Assembly (NCBI RefSeq): GCF_016757735.1
Contig: NZ_CP068439.1
Coordinates: 1,984,001 to 2,048,000, forward strand
From: Aequorivita iocasae
Lineage (GTDB): Bacteria; Bacteroidota; Bacteroidia; Flavobacteriales; Flavobacteriaceae
Direction: 5' to 3'
DNA: 64,000 nucleotides
Shown piece by piece: positions 27,791 to 36,542 of this stretch (within the stretch, counting starts at the first letter, position 1; each line of letters starts with the position of its first letter). The translations under genes and the position numbers were made by a program. Below the pieces are notes generated by a model. That model ran no database searches. It had not been told where the DNA came from and saw nothing but the letters and a program-made list of their open reading frames with translations.

Positions 27791-29026
27791 GTGAATTTCG
27801 AATTTTTCATCGCTCGGCGCATCATTGCTTCCAAGGACTATAAAAGTAGTATTTCGGCACCGATAATAAAAATTGCAATTACCGCAATTGCGCTCGGCAT
27901 TATTATGATGCTAATTTCCATTGCCACAGGCGTTGGACTTCAAAAAAAGATACGCGAAAAGGTTTCGGCTTTTAATGGCGACATCATTATTACGAATTTC
28001 GACACCAACTTTTCCAACGATTCGCAAAACCCGATTTCAAAAAAACAGGACTTTTATCCAACCTTTAAAAATATTGAAGGAATAAAACACGTGCAAATCA
28101 CTGCTTCAAAAGGCGGCGTAATCCGCACCGAAACAGATTTTGAAGGCGTGGTTGTAAAAGGCGTTGGTGAAGATTATGATTGGGAATATTTCAAGGATTA
28201 TTTGGTTGAAGGCAAACTACCGGATTTTAAAGGTGTTTTAAATGAAGATATTCTTATTTCAGAGTATTTGGCGAATCGGCTACATCTAAAATTAGGCGAT
28301 AAAGTGACCACTTTCTTCCTGAACGATGAAGTCTCAAAAACGCCACGCAGCCGCGGTTTTGATATCGTGGGAATTTACAATAGTGGCTTTCAGCAGTTTG
28401 ACGAACAGTTTATAATTACAGACATTCGCCACATTCAAAGATTGAATAAATGGGAAGACGACCAAATTGGCGCGTTCGAGGTTTTTGTGAACGATTTTGA
28501 TGAAATTATCCCTATTGGGCAAGAAGTTTATAACGAAACGGCAAGCACTTTGGACACGCAGACCATCCGCCAGAAATATGCCTCCATTTTTGAATGGCTC
28601 GATCTTTTCGATTTCAATATTATAATGATTATTGGAATTATGATTTTAGTGGCGGGCATCAATATGATTACGGCGCTTTTGGTTTTGATTTTAGAAAGAA
28701 CCCAAATGATAGGGATTTTGAAAGCCTTGGGCAGCAGCGATTGGAGCGTGCGGAAAGTGTTTTTGTATAACGCAATGTATTTGATTGGCGTCGGTCTTTT
28801 TTGGGGAAATGTTATTGGAATCGGGCTGCTTTTGGTTCAGAAATACGGAAAAGTTTTTAAACTTAATCCAGATACTTATTACGTTAACGAAGCGCCTGTT
28901 TATTTGAGTTGGGATTATATTTTAATTTTGAACGCAGGTACTTTTCTACTTTGTCTTTTAATGCTTTTGATACCTTCTTTTATCATTTCAAAAATTTCTC
29001 CTGTGAAGGCGATTCGGTTTGAGTAA
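27791..29026 (+). CDS. LolC/FtsX-type ABC transporter permease
   Basis: 411 residues, GTG start. The N-terminus FFIARRIIASKDYKSSISAPIIKIAITAIALGIIMMLISIATG contains the first membrane helix, followed by a periplasmic MacB-PCD-like domain (residues 50-265) and three C-terminal helices including AGINMITALLVLILERTQMIGILKALG, the FtsX signature with the coupling helix. This is the architecture of LolC/E lipoprotein-release permeases. The ATPase is not adjacent. The start lies 9 bp from the start of the divergent NamZ-like gene. Confidence 0.87.
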   Translation: MNFEFFIARRIIASKDYKSSISAPIIKIAITAIALGIIMMLISIATGVGLQKKIREKVSAFNGDIIITNFDTNFSNDSQNPISKKQDFYPTFKNIEGIKHVQITASKGGVIRTETDFEGVVVKGVGEDYDWEYFKDYLVEGKLPDFKGVLNEDILISEYLANRLHLKLGDKVTTFFLNDEVSKTPRSRGFDIVGIYNSGFQQFDEQFIITDIRHIQRLNKWEDDQIGAFEVFVNDFDEIIPIGQEVYNETASTLDTQTIRQKYASIFEWLDLFDFNIIMIIGIMILVAGINMITALLVLILERTQMIGILKALGSSDWSVRKVFLYNAMYLIGVGLFWGNVIGIGLLLVQKYGKVFKLNPDTYYVNEAPVYLSWDYILILNAGTFLLCLLMLLIPSFIISKISPVKAIRFE

Positions 29027-29172
29027 TAAAATCAATTGGCACTCAATCACTTTTAAAATTCCTAATTCTATTCTAACTTTAAATAAGCAACTAACCTATG
29101 GAAGAATCCATAGGTGGAATAGCTTTTTAATAGTATTGCTTAAACATATAAGAGAGTTATCTTTAATTCTTA

Positions 29173-29249
29173 TATAGTATATTTATAGTATGTATATAGT
29201 ATGTATATAGTATATATATAGTATGTTTATAGCGTATTTAAAGTATATA
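29173..29249. repeat. Seven tandem copies of an 11-bp AT-rich unit
   Basis: The units are TATAGTATATT, TATAGTATGTA (twice), TATAGTATATA, TATAGTATGTT, TATAGCGTATT and TAAAGTATATA, without gaps. The period is near one helical turn, which would be expected to bend DNA. It sits about 130 bp upstream of the cystathionine beta-synthase-like promoter. Confidence 0.85.
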
Positions 29250-29354
29250 TTCTTTAACTTTTACTTATACTTATTTGTCAATCTTCTAATTCTCTATTTT
29301 TTGGCAAAAATCATTAAGCATTTCGATATTAATAGGTATTGGGTAAGTAATGCA

Positions 29355-29384
29355 TTTTGTTTTCATCTATTAATTGTACCTTTG
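29355..29384 (+). promoter_or_regulatory. Promoter of the cystathionine beta-synthase-like gene
   Basis: TTTTG at 29355-29359 and an exact TAnnTTTG (TACCTTTG, 29377-29384) are separated by 17 bp. The start codon is 17 bp further on. Confidence 0.75.
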
Positions 29385-29401
29385 ACGCCTCAAAAAATAT
29401 T

Positions 29402-30760
29402 ATGGAATACGCAGAAAATATATTGGGAACCATCGGCAATACGCCTATGGTAAAAATCAACAAAATAGTTGGGGATATTCCCGCTTTGGTGCTCGCCAAA
29501 TACGAAACTTTCAATCCTGGAAATTCTGTAAAAGATAGAATGGCAGTGAAGATGATTGAAGACGCCGAAGCCGATGGCAGATTAAAACCCGGCGGTACCA
29601 TCATCGAGGGAACTTCCGGAAATACGGGAATGGGCCTCGCGCTTGCCGCAATCGTAAAAGGCTACAAAATGGTCTGTGTAATCAGCGATAAGCAAAGCAA
29701 GGAAAAGATTGATATTTTAAAGGCTGTGGGAAGCAAAGTGATTGTTTGCCCAACAAACGTTTCTCCCGAAGATCCGCGCAGTTATTATTCTACTTCAAAA
29801 CGGTTGGCAGAGGAAACTCCCAACAGTTGGTACGTAAATCAATACGATAATTTAAGCAATACAAAAGCACATTACGAAAGTACTGGTCCCGAAATTTGGA
29901 AACAGACCGATGGAAAAGTAACACATTTTGTGGTTGGCGTTGGAACTGGCGGGACGATAAGTGGCGTTGGAAAATATTTAAAGGAAAAAAATCCAAACGT
30001 GAAAATTTGGGGCGTTGATACCTACGGAAGTGTTTTCAAAAAATACCACGAAACGGGTGTTTTTGACGAAAACGAAATCTATCCATATATCACCGAAGGG
30101 ATTGGCGAAGATATTCTTCCAAAGAATGTGGATTTTAGCGTGATTGACGGTTTTGTGAAAGTGACCGATAAAGATGCGGCAATCTATACCCAAAAGCTTG
30201 CCAAAATGGAAGGTTTTTTCTTGGGGAATTCTGCTGGTGCAGCAATTAAAGGCTTGCTTCAACTGAAGGATAAATTTACGAAAGATGACGTAGTGGTAGT
30301 TCTATTCCACGACCACGGTAGCCGCTACGTTGGTAAAATGTACAATGACGAATGGATGCGCGAGCGCGGTTTTGTGGAAGATGAAGTGAAAAATGCTTCC
30401 GATTTAATTCAAGAGCACGCTGATAAACCGTTGATTACTGTAAAAACTGAAGAATTGGTAGGGCATGCAATAGAAAGAATGAAAAAATACCACATCAGCC
30501 AAATTCCAGTGGAAGATACTTCAGGTTTTGTGGGCGCTTTGGACGAAACCGATTTACTCCGTAAATTTTTGGAAAACAAAAATGTGGCCGACCTTCCCAT
30601 AAAAGAAGTAATGCACAAACCTTTTCCAATCGTAAAAAAGAGCACGCCCATTGAAGAAGTCTCAAAATTGATCCATAAAGAAAACAATGCCGTTTTGGTA
30701 GATTTGGGTGATGGAAACTATAATATTATTACTAAGCACGACATTATTCGCGCCTTGTAG
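29402..30760 (+). CDS. Cystathionine beta-synthase-like PLP enzyme with tandem CBS domains
   Basis: 452 residues from the ATG at 29402; an earlier in-frame start lies in the promoter. The N-terminal 320 residues are a fold-type II PLP enzyme: NPGNSVKDRM with Lys44 as Schiff base, EGTSGNTGMGLA for substrate carboxylate binding, and VGTGGTISGVGKYLKE for PLP phosphate. The C-terminal 120 residues are two CBS domains (VGHAIERMKKYHISQIPV and IEEVSKLIHKENNAVLV), which bind adenosyl ligands in regulators. The N-terminal heme domain of animal CBS is absent. It condenses serine and homocysteine or makes cysteine by a related reaction. Confidence 0.88.
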   Translation: MEYAENILGTIGNTPMVKINKIVGDIPALVLAKYETFNPGNSVKDRMAVKMIEDAEADGRLKPGGTIIEGTSGNTGMGLALAAIVKGYKMVCVISDKQSKEKIDILKAVGSKVIVCPTNVSPEDPRSYYSTSKRLAEETPNSWYVNQYDNLSNTKAHYESTGPEIWKQTDGKVTHFVVGVGTGGTISGVGKYLKEKNPNVKIWGVDTYGSVFKKYHETGVFDENEIYPYITEGIGEDILPKNVDFSVIDGFVKVTDKDAAIYTQKLAKMEGFFLGNSAGAAIKGLLQLKDKFTKDDVVVVLFHDHGSRYVGKMYNDEWMRERGFVEDEVKNASDLIQEHADKPLITVKTEELVGHAIERMKKYHISQIPVEDTSGFVGALDETDLLRKFLENKNVADLPIKEVMHKPFPIVKKSTPIEEVSKLIHKENNAVLVDLGDGNYNIITKHDIIRAL

Positions 30761-30782
30761 TTTTATTCATATTCAAAATAAT

Positions 30783-30820
30783 ATCCCGCTTCACTATAAA
30801 TGGAGCGGGATTTTTGTTAT
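30783..30820 (+). terminator. Rho-independent terminator
   Basis: The stem ATCCCGCT / AGCGGGAT (8 bp, extendable by a wobble) is followed by TTTTTGTTATTTTT. Confidence 0.75.
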
Positions 30821-30832
30821 TTTTAGGCTACT

Positions 30833-31213
30833 ATGAAAAACGAGGCTAAAAAATTATTTCGCTTTCTGCGCACCAAGCCAGTTCCAGCAAATACCAATGA
30901 AATATTGGCGTTGGAACGTACCAAATTGGCCAATGAGCGCACGCTGCTTTCCTATATTCGTTCCTCCCTTTATCTTTTGCTCGGCGGAATTGGAATTCTG
31001 CAATTAAAGGATTTTGAAAGTATAAAATGGCTTGGCTACGTGGCGCTCGCAGTATGTGTAATTTTTTTGGCAGTCGGCATTTTTAGGTATGTATTATTAT
31101 CGCGACGGCTATACAAATGGAACCGTATTCTATATGTAGATACTGTTTCTGAAAAAGTTCAAAAACAGGTAGATACGCAGGATAAAATGCAAAACGAAAA
31201 AGTAGAAGCATAA
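30833..31213 (+). CDS. DUF202 family membrane protein
   Basis: 126 residues. LALERTKLANERTLLSYIRSSLYLLLGGIGI is the DUF202 signature, an amphipathic stretch running into the first membrane helix. A second helix follows (LGYVALAVCVIFLAVGIFRYVLL), then a charged C-terminal tail. Inner-membrane protein with no known reaction. Confidence 0.82.
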   Translation: MKNEAKKLFRFLRTKPVPANTNEILALERTKLANERTLLSYIRSSLYLLLGGIGILQLKDFESIKWLGYVALAVCVIFLAVGIFRYVLLSRRLYKWNRILYVDTVSEKVQKQVDTQDKMQNEKVEA

Positions 31214-31223
31214 TATTTTTTAC

Positions 31224-31231
31224 TATATTTA
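31224..31231 (+). promoter_or_regulatory. Possible -7 element (TATATTTA)
   Basis: One mismatch from TAnnTTTG, 39 bp before the DUF2851 start. Confidence 0.35.
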
Positions 31232-31269
31232 CCTCTCAATTTTAAGACTCCCCTTAAAAGTTATTAGCA

Positions 31270-32571
31270 ATGAAAGAGGATTTTCTGCACTATGTGTGGA
31301 AATTTCAGAAGTTTGATGTGGGCAGTCTTTACACTTCGAATGGTGAAATTTTGCACATAAAGAATCAAGGGAGCCATAACCTTAATTCAGGACCGGATTT
31401 TTTTAACGCACAAATAGAGTTGGGCGGTCAGCTTTGGGCCGGCAATATTGAAATCCATATTAAATCCTCAGATTGGTACGCCCATGGCCATGAAACCGAT
31501 TCAGCTTATGATAACGTTATACTCCATGTTGTTTGGGAGCACGATGCCGAAATTTATAGAAACGATGGCTCTGTGGTTCCAACGTTTATTATAAAGGAAC
31601 ACGTCCCAAAAACTACGCTAGGGCAATATAAACAACTTTTTTCCAAAGAAAACAAATGGATAAATTGTGAGAATGATTTTAAGGAAACCGATGATTTCAT
31701 CATTGAAAACTGGCTAGAAAGACTTTATCTGGAAAGGCTACAGAAAAAGGAAGAAATACTTTTAAAAGAACTGAAAGCTACCCAAAACCATTGGGAAAGT
31801 CTGCTTTTCAGAATGCTTTGCAAAAACTTCGGGTTGAAAGTGAATGGCGATTCCTTTTTCAGTATCGCAAAATCAATTGATTTTTCCGTTGTGAAGAAAT
31901 GTAGTCATGAACGGCAAGATTTGGAAGCATTATTAATAGGTCAGGCAGGATTGCTAGAAGGTGAAGCGGAAGACTGGTACTTTAAAACGTTGAAATCTCG
32001 CTATGAATATTTAAAGTATAAGTTTCAATTGAATAATGAAAATGTAGTCGTTCCGAAGTTTTTCAGGCTTCGCCCGCCAAACTTTCCCACGGTTCGTTTG
32101 GCGCAGTTTGCCATGCTTTATTTTGGGCAGCCCAAATTATTTTCAAAAGTAATTGCGGCAAGGCATGTACATGAATTTTATGAATTATTTAATGTAACCA
32201 GCAGTGAGTATTGGGATACGCATTACAATTTTGGGATAGGATCGTTACAGCGCAAAAAGCGCGTTTCAAAGAGCTTAATGGATCTTTTGATAATCAATAC
32301 AGTAATTCCATTGAAGTTTTGTTATGGAATGCAAAACGGCAAGGATGTTTCTGAGGAAATACTGAGGCTTGCATTTTCTATTTCTTCTGAAGATAACACT
32401 ATTGTGAAAAAATTCAATTCCCTTAAAAACATTTCAACAAACGCTGGCCAAAGCCAAGCCCTATTGCAATTAAAGAGTGAATACTGCGAGAAAAATAAAT
32501 GCTTGCACTGCGCCATTGGTAATGCTATTATTGGCTCGCAAGCAAAATCAAGAGGAAGTAGATTGGTTTAA
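31270..32571 (+). CDS. DUF2851 family protein
   Basis: 433 residues, soluble. The N-terminus FLHYVWKFQKFDVGSLYTSNG followed by NSGPDFFNAQIELGGQLWAGNIEIHIKSSDWYAHGH and VILHVVWEHD is characteristic of this Bacteroidota family. The D...E...K arrangement in this stretch recalls a restriction-like nuclease core, which is only a suggestion. The C-terminus has a CEKNKCLHCAIG cluster that could bind a metal. Function unknown. Confidence 0.82.
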   Translation: MKEDFLHYVWKFQKFDVGSLYTSNGEILHIKNQGSHNLNSGPDFFNAQIELGGQLWAGNIEIHIKSSDWYAHGHETDSAYDNVILHVVWEHDAEIYRNDGSVVPTFIIKEHVPKTTLGQYKQLFSKENKWINCENDFKETDDFIIENWLERLYLERLQKKEEILLKELKATQNHWESLLFRMLCKNFGLKVNGDSFFSIAKSIDFSVVKKCSHERQDLEALLIGQAGLLEGEAEDWYFKTLKSRYEYLKYKFQLNNENVVVPKFFRLRPPNFPTVRLAQFAMLYFGQPKLFSKVIAARHVHEFYELFNVTSSEYWDTHYNFGIGSLQRKKRVSKSLMDLLIINTVIPLKFCYGMQNGKDVSEEILRLAFSISSEDNTIVKKFNSLKNISTNAGQSQALLQLKSEYCEKNKCLHCAIGNAIIGSQAKSRGSRLV

Positions 32572-32633
32572 AACTGACTTTTTTCTTTTCTTCTATATTA
32601 AAAATTTTGAGGGAAAAAGTGTAATTTGCAGCT

Positions 32634-32864
32634 ATGTTACAAGCCGTTTATTCCTTACGTCATTACCTTGAAAAGAGAGGCTTTTATGTTTCCTCCCGTT
32701 TTGCGGATAGATTAGGCATGCGCGCCAAAAGTGTCCGCCTTTTTTTTATTTATGTTTCCTTTGCCACTCTGGGTGCGGGTTTTGCCATTTATCTTACAAT
32801 GGCATTTTTACTGCGTTTGAAAGACTTAGTGAATACGAAACGAACCTCCGTCTTTGATCTATGA
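32634..32864 (+). CDS. Small PspC-domain-like membrane protein
   Basis: 76 residues. The N-terminus (LRHYLEKRGFYVSSRFADRLGMRAKSVRLFFIYVSF) is a short PspC-type domain with a conserved hydrophobic helix, ending in LLRLKDLVNTKRTSVFDL. PspC proteins sense envelope stress, but this one lacks other domains. Its last 4 bp overlap the K+ channel gene start, so the pair is co-translated. Confidence 0.75.
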   Translation: MLQAVYSLRHYLEKRGFYVSSRFADRLGMRAKSVRLFFIYVSFATLGAGFAIYLTMAFLLRLKDLVNTKRTSVFDL

Positions 32865-33868
32865 GGCAAATGTTTAATTCTAAAATAGCAGTTGCTCTTT
32901 TTTTGCTCTTGGTAGTATTTATGACAGGAGTTATTGGGTTTCGTTTTTTTTCAGACTATAGTTGGATAGATGCTTTCTACATGACGGTCATCACTATAAC
33001 AACCGTTGGCTATGGAGAGGTAATGCCCTTAAGTCCGGGTGAAAAAGTTTTTGTTTCGCTTCTCATCATTTCCAGTATCTTTATCGTAGGGTATGCCATT
33101 TCGGTAATCACTGAATATATTTTAAGTAAGAACATAGGTATTTTAAGACAGAAAAAAGTGCAAAAAAAATTGGAATCCATGCATGGCCACATAATTGTAT
33201 GCGGTTATGGCAGAAACGGAAAACAAGCGGTCCAAAAGCTTTTGGCCTATAAGCGTCCCTTTGTTATTATTGAAAAAGACGAAGAAGTTATAGATCGCTT
33301 TTCCGATGAAAAAAATCTATTTATTCTCGGTAATGCCATAGAGGACGATGTGTTGCTAAAAGCTGGAATAAAAAAAGCTTCAACCCTTATTTGCGCCACG
33401 CCAAATGATGCAGATAATTTATTTATAGTCCTTTCAGCGAGGCAGATGAATAAGAATCTTAAAATAATAAGCCGCGCCAGCGAAGAAACCAGTTATAAAA
33501 AACTGAAACTTGGCGGGGCAGACAATGTAATTATGCCCGATAAAATAGGTGGAGACCATATGGCATCGTTGGTGGTAGTGCCAGATCTTGTTGAATTTTT
33601 GGATAATCTTACTGTTTCAGGGCAACATGACAGTATTAATGTGGAACAAATACCATTTGAGAATATGTGTCCCGATGGCAAGGAGCAGGCTATTAAGGAA
33701 TTGGATGTTCGCAAAAAAACAGGTTGCTCCATCATCGGTTACCGCTCGCCAACTGGAGAATACATTGTAAACCCAGAGCCTTCACTCGTGTTACAAAAAA
33801 GCTCAAAGTTGATACTAATTGGGCGACCTGAGCAAATAGAAAACTTAAAAAGGGAATACGGCGTTTAA
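32861..33868 (+). CDS. Potassium channel with RCK (TrkA-N) domains
   Basis: 335 residues. Two membrane helices flank the selectivity filter TTVGYGE (residues 47-53), as in Kch/MthK. The RCK domain starts near residue 108 with HIIVCGYGRNGKQAVQKL (nucleotide-binding glycine motif) and includes a VIIEKD acidic end of strand 2. The C-terminal part is a TrkA-C-like regulatory domain. It should be a ligand-gated K+ channel of the inner membrane. Translationally coupled to the PspC-like protein by an ATGA overlap. Confidence 0.9.
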   Translation: MRQMFNSKIAVALFLLLVVFMTGVIGFRFFSDYSWIDAFYMTVITITTVGYGEVMPLSPGEKVFVSLLIISSIFIVGYAISVITEYILSKNIGILRQKKVQKKLESMHGHIIVCGYGRNGKQAVQKLLAYKRPFVIIEKDEEVIDRFSDEKNLFILGNAIEDDVLLKAGIKKASTLICATPNDADNLFIVLSARQMNKNLKIISRASEETSYKKLKLGGADNVIMPDKIGGDHMASLVVVPDLVEFLDNLTVSGQHDSINVEQIPFENMCPDGKEQAIKELDVRKKTGCSIIGYRSPTGEYIVNPEPSLVLQKSSKLILIGRPEQIENLKREYGV

Positions 33869-33970
33869 GAAAGCGTTAACAAATTTCCTTTTAATTTTTT
33901 GAAATTGTAGTTTTTTTTAAGCATCTTGCTCTGTTTTATTTCAAAAAACGTTTCATCTTAAAAATCCACT

Positions 33971-35596
33971 ATGAAGAAATATCTTCTTTCGCTAATTACT
34001 TTTTTAATTCCAATTATCACTTTTGCGCAGGATACCACTGCTTCTGAGAAAGTTGATGAAATTTTCCAAAAATACACGGGTTGGTTTGTTGAATTAATAT
34101 TTTACGAAATACCATTTTCTGAGTCTTTTCAAATACCCTGGGTGTTAATAGTGTTAATTGGTGGCGCATTTTATTTTACCATCTATTTCAAATTAATAAA
34201 TTTTACGGGTTTCGGTACCGCTATTCGAGTAGTTCGCGGAAAATATGAAGACATAGAGAAGCACGGAGCTGATACACTCTACGGAGATGTTACGCCAAAC
34301 GAACAGGAAAATTTAATAGAAACCATTCGCGATGACAGTGCAGATGGAGAGGTTTCACACTTTCAGGCATTAACTGCAGCACTTTCTGCTACCGTAGGCT
34401 TAGGAAATATTGCCGGAGTGGCGGTAGCGCTATCCATCGGTGGGCCGGGAGCGACTTTCTGGATGATTGTTGCAGGTTTACTGGGAATGGCATCAAAATT
34501 CGCTGAATGTACACTGGGTGTAAAATTTCGGGATGTGGGACCTGACGGGACCGTTTACGGAGGGCCAATGTACTACCTTAAAAAAGGACTTGGCCAGAAA
34601 GGAATGGGCGGACTCGGTAAAGTGCTCGCCATACTTTTCGCAATATTTGTAATTGGTGGTTCCTTTGGGGGCGGAAATATGTTCCAGGCAAACCAAGCAG
34701 CGGCACAATTTGTTCAACTTTTTGAATTGCAGGGAACCAATGCAGCAATATGGTTTGGGATTGCAATGGCAATTATAGTTGCCGTAGTAATTATTGGCGG
34801 TATCAAACGGATTGCAAAAGTTACCGAAAAGATAGTGCCGTTTATGGCGGGAATTTATGTTTTGGGAGCCCTCATTATTTTAGCTGCAAATTATCACCAC
34901 ATAGGCGATGCCTTTGCTTTGATTTTTGAAGGCGCTTTCAGCGGACTTGGAATTGCCGGTGGTTTGGTGGGTGTAATGATTCAGGGAATTCGCCGGGGCG
35001 CATTTTCAAACGAAGCTGGGGTTGGTTCCGCAGCTATTGCACACTCCGCAGTACGCACTAAATATCCTGCTTCCGAAGGGATTGTAGCGCTTTTGGAGCC
35101 TTTTATTGATACTGTTGTTATCTGTACTATGACGGCTTTAGTAATTGTAATCACTAATTTCGACAATAATATTATTCAATACGGTGTAGAAGTTAAGGAA
35201 GGTGTTGAGCTTACCGCAACGGCTTTTGACAGTGTAATTCCACACTTTTCGGTAGTATTAACCGTGGCCGTTATTCTATTCGCTTTTTCTACCATGATTT
35301 CATGGTCTTACTACGGAATGCAGGGCTGGGTTTATCTATTCGGAAGAGGTAAAGTTACCGAGCTTATTTATAAATTGTTATTTTGTATCTTTATATGGGT
35401 AGGATCGGTTATCAGCCTTGGGTCTGTTATCAACTTCTCAGACGCAATGATATTTGCAATGGTAGTTCCGAACATTATAGGGGTTATTCTGTTAACGCCT
35501 GTTGTTAGAAAAGAACTCAAGCGCTATATGACCGCCATCCGTACCAAACACGAGGCCATTGATGATGGACTTGAAGATATGTCAAAGCATTTGTAA
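33971..35596 (+). CDS. Alanine/sodium symporter (AGCS family)
   Basis: 541 residues, larger than usual. It begins with a signal-like segment (MKKYLLSLITFLIPIITFAQ) and then has about ten membrane helices. SATVGLGNIAGVAVALSIGGPGATFWM is the AGCS signature; RRGAFSNEAGVGSAAIAHSA is the second conserved region. It imports neutral amino acids such as alanine or glycine with Na+. A cleavable signal before a transporter is uncommon but recurs in Bacteroidota AGCS proteins. Confidence 0.9.
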   Translation: MKKYLLSLITFLIPIITFAQDTTASEKVDEIFQKYTGWFVELIFYEIPFSESFQIPWVLIVLIGGAFYFTIYFKLINFTGFGTAIRVVRGKYEDIEKHGADTLYGDVTPNEQENLIETIRDDSADGEVSHFQALTAALSATVGLGNIAGVAVALSIGGPGATFWMIVAGLLGMASKFAECTLGVKFRDVGPDGTVYGGPMYYLKKGLGQKGMGGLGKVLAILFAIFVIGGSFGGGNMFQANQAAAQFVQLFELQGTNAAIWFGIAMAIIVAVVIIGGIKRIAKVTEKIVPFMAGIYVLGALIILAANYHHIGDAFALIFEGAFSGLGIAGGLVGVMIQGIRRGAFSNEAGVGSAAIAHSAVRTKYPASEGIVALLEPFIDTVVICTMTALVIVITNFDNNIIQYGVEVKEGVELTATAFDSVIPHFSVVLTVAVILFAFSTMISWSYYGMQGWVYLFGRGKVTELIYKLLFCIFIWVGSVISLGSVINFSDAMIFAMVVPNIIGVILLTPVVRKELKRYMTAIRTKHEAIDDGLEDMSKHL

Positions 35597-35610
35597 ACAA
35601 ACATTTTTAT

Positions 35611-36495
35611 ATGGAGTTAAAATCCCACTTTACGTTCAGCAAACAGCAACGGAGTGGGATTTTGCTTTTGTTGCTGGTTATTGTTTCGCTATTATGTATT
35701 TATTGGTTCGTGGATTTTTCAGAAGAAGATACATTTGATATTTCTTCTGCTGAAATTGTTTCCGCTCAAAAGCAAATGGATTCCCTTCGGCTTGTTGAAA
35801 TTGAAAACAGAAAACCTAAAAAATATCCCTTCAACCCAAATTTCATAACAGATTATAAAGGTTATGTTTTAGGAATGTCCAATGAGGAAATTGACCGGTT
35901 GCTTCAGTATAGAAAAGAAGGAAAGTGGATTAATTCGGCAACAGATTTTAAGAAGGTTACCGGTGTTTCAGATTCTTTGTTGAATGAATTGAGCCCTTAT
36001 TTCAAATTTCCCGATTGGGTGACCAATCCAAAACCAAAAAACAATTTCAAAAATTATAAAAGCGAAAAAGGTTTTGCTGAAAAGCCCTACGAGCAAAAAA
36101 TTGACTTAAATAAAGCTACAGAAGAACAGTTGCAGCAAGTAAGCGGCATAGGCGAAGCACTCAGCAAGCGGATAATTTCGTATCGTGAAAAATTGGGTGG
36201 ATTTTCAAATGATATTCAGTTATACAATGTTTTCGGACTGGAACCTTCCGTGGTACAGCGCACACTCAATCTATTTACGGTAAAAACCCCTAAGGCTATT
36301 TCAAAGATTAATGTGAATACTGCTTCTGCTTCCGATATCTCGACCATTCCCGGCATCTCTTTCGAGATGGCTAAAAAAATCTGGGAATTTAGGCGGCTTC
36401 GCGAAAAACTAACCAGCATACAGGAACTGGACAAAATTGAGGGAATGACGGAAAGAAAGTTACAGCTAATTCATTTATATTTGTCCGTTGAGTAA
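35611..36495 (+). CDS. ComEA-like helix-hairpin-helix protein
   Basis: 294 residues. One N-terminal membrane anchor (ILLLLLVIVSLLCIYWFV) is followed by three ComEA-type HhH modules: around residue 90 (VLGMSNEEIDRLLQYRKEGKWI), around 170 (IDLNKATEEQLQQVSGIGEALSKRIISYRE) and around 240 (INVNTASASDISTIPGISFEMAKKIWEFR). In ComEA the domain binds DNA in the periplasm during uptake; three modules suggest a similar DNA-binding scaffold. The gene follows the symporter by 14 bp. Confidence 0.82.
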   Translation: MELKSHFTFSKQQRSGILLLLLVIVSLLCIYWFVDFSEEDTFDISSAEIVSAQKQMDSLRLVEIENRKPKKYPFNPNFITDYKGYVLGMSNEEIDRLLQYRKEGKWINSATDFKKVTGVSDSLLNELSPYFKFPDWVTNPKPKNNFKNYKSEKGFAEKPYEQKIDLNKATEEQLQQVSGIGEALSKRIISYREKLGGFSNDIQLYNVFGLEPSVVQRTLNLFTVKTPKAISKINVNTASASDISTIPGISFEMAKKIWEFRRLREKLTSIQELDKIEGMTERKLQLIHLYLSVE

Positions 36496-36542
36496 ATTTT
36501 CTAAATCGCCGAAAGGCTTACAAATATTAGTTTTAAGACCGC

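Larger units (their letters stand above)
29027..29401. other. AT-rich spacer with 11-bp tandem repeat and promoter
   Basis: 375 bp without a gene. It holds the 11-bp tandem repeat (29173-29249) and the promoter at 29355-29384. The left part has the short imperfect inverted repeat CCTATGGAAGAATCCATAGG (29096-29115), which may be a terminator for the permease gene. Confidence 0.6.
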
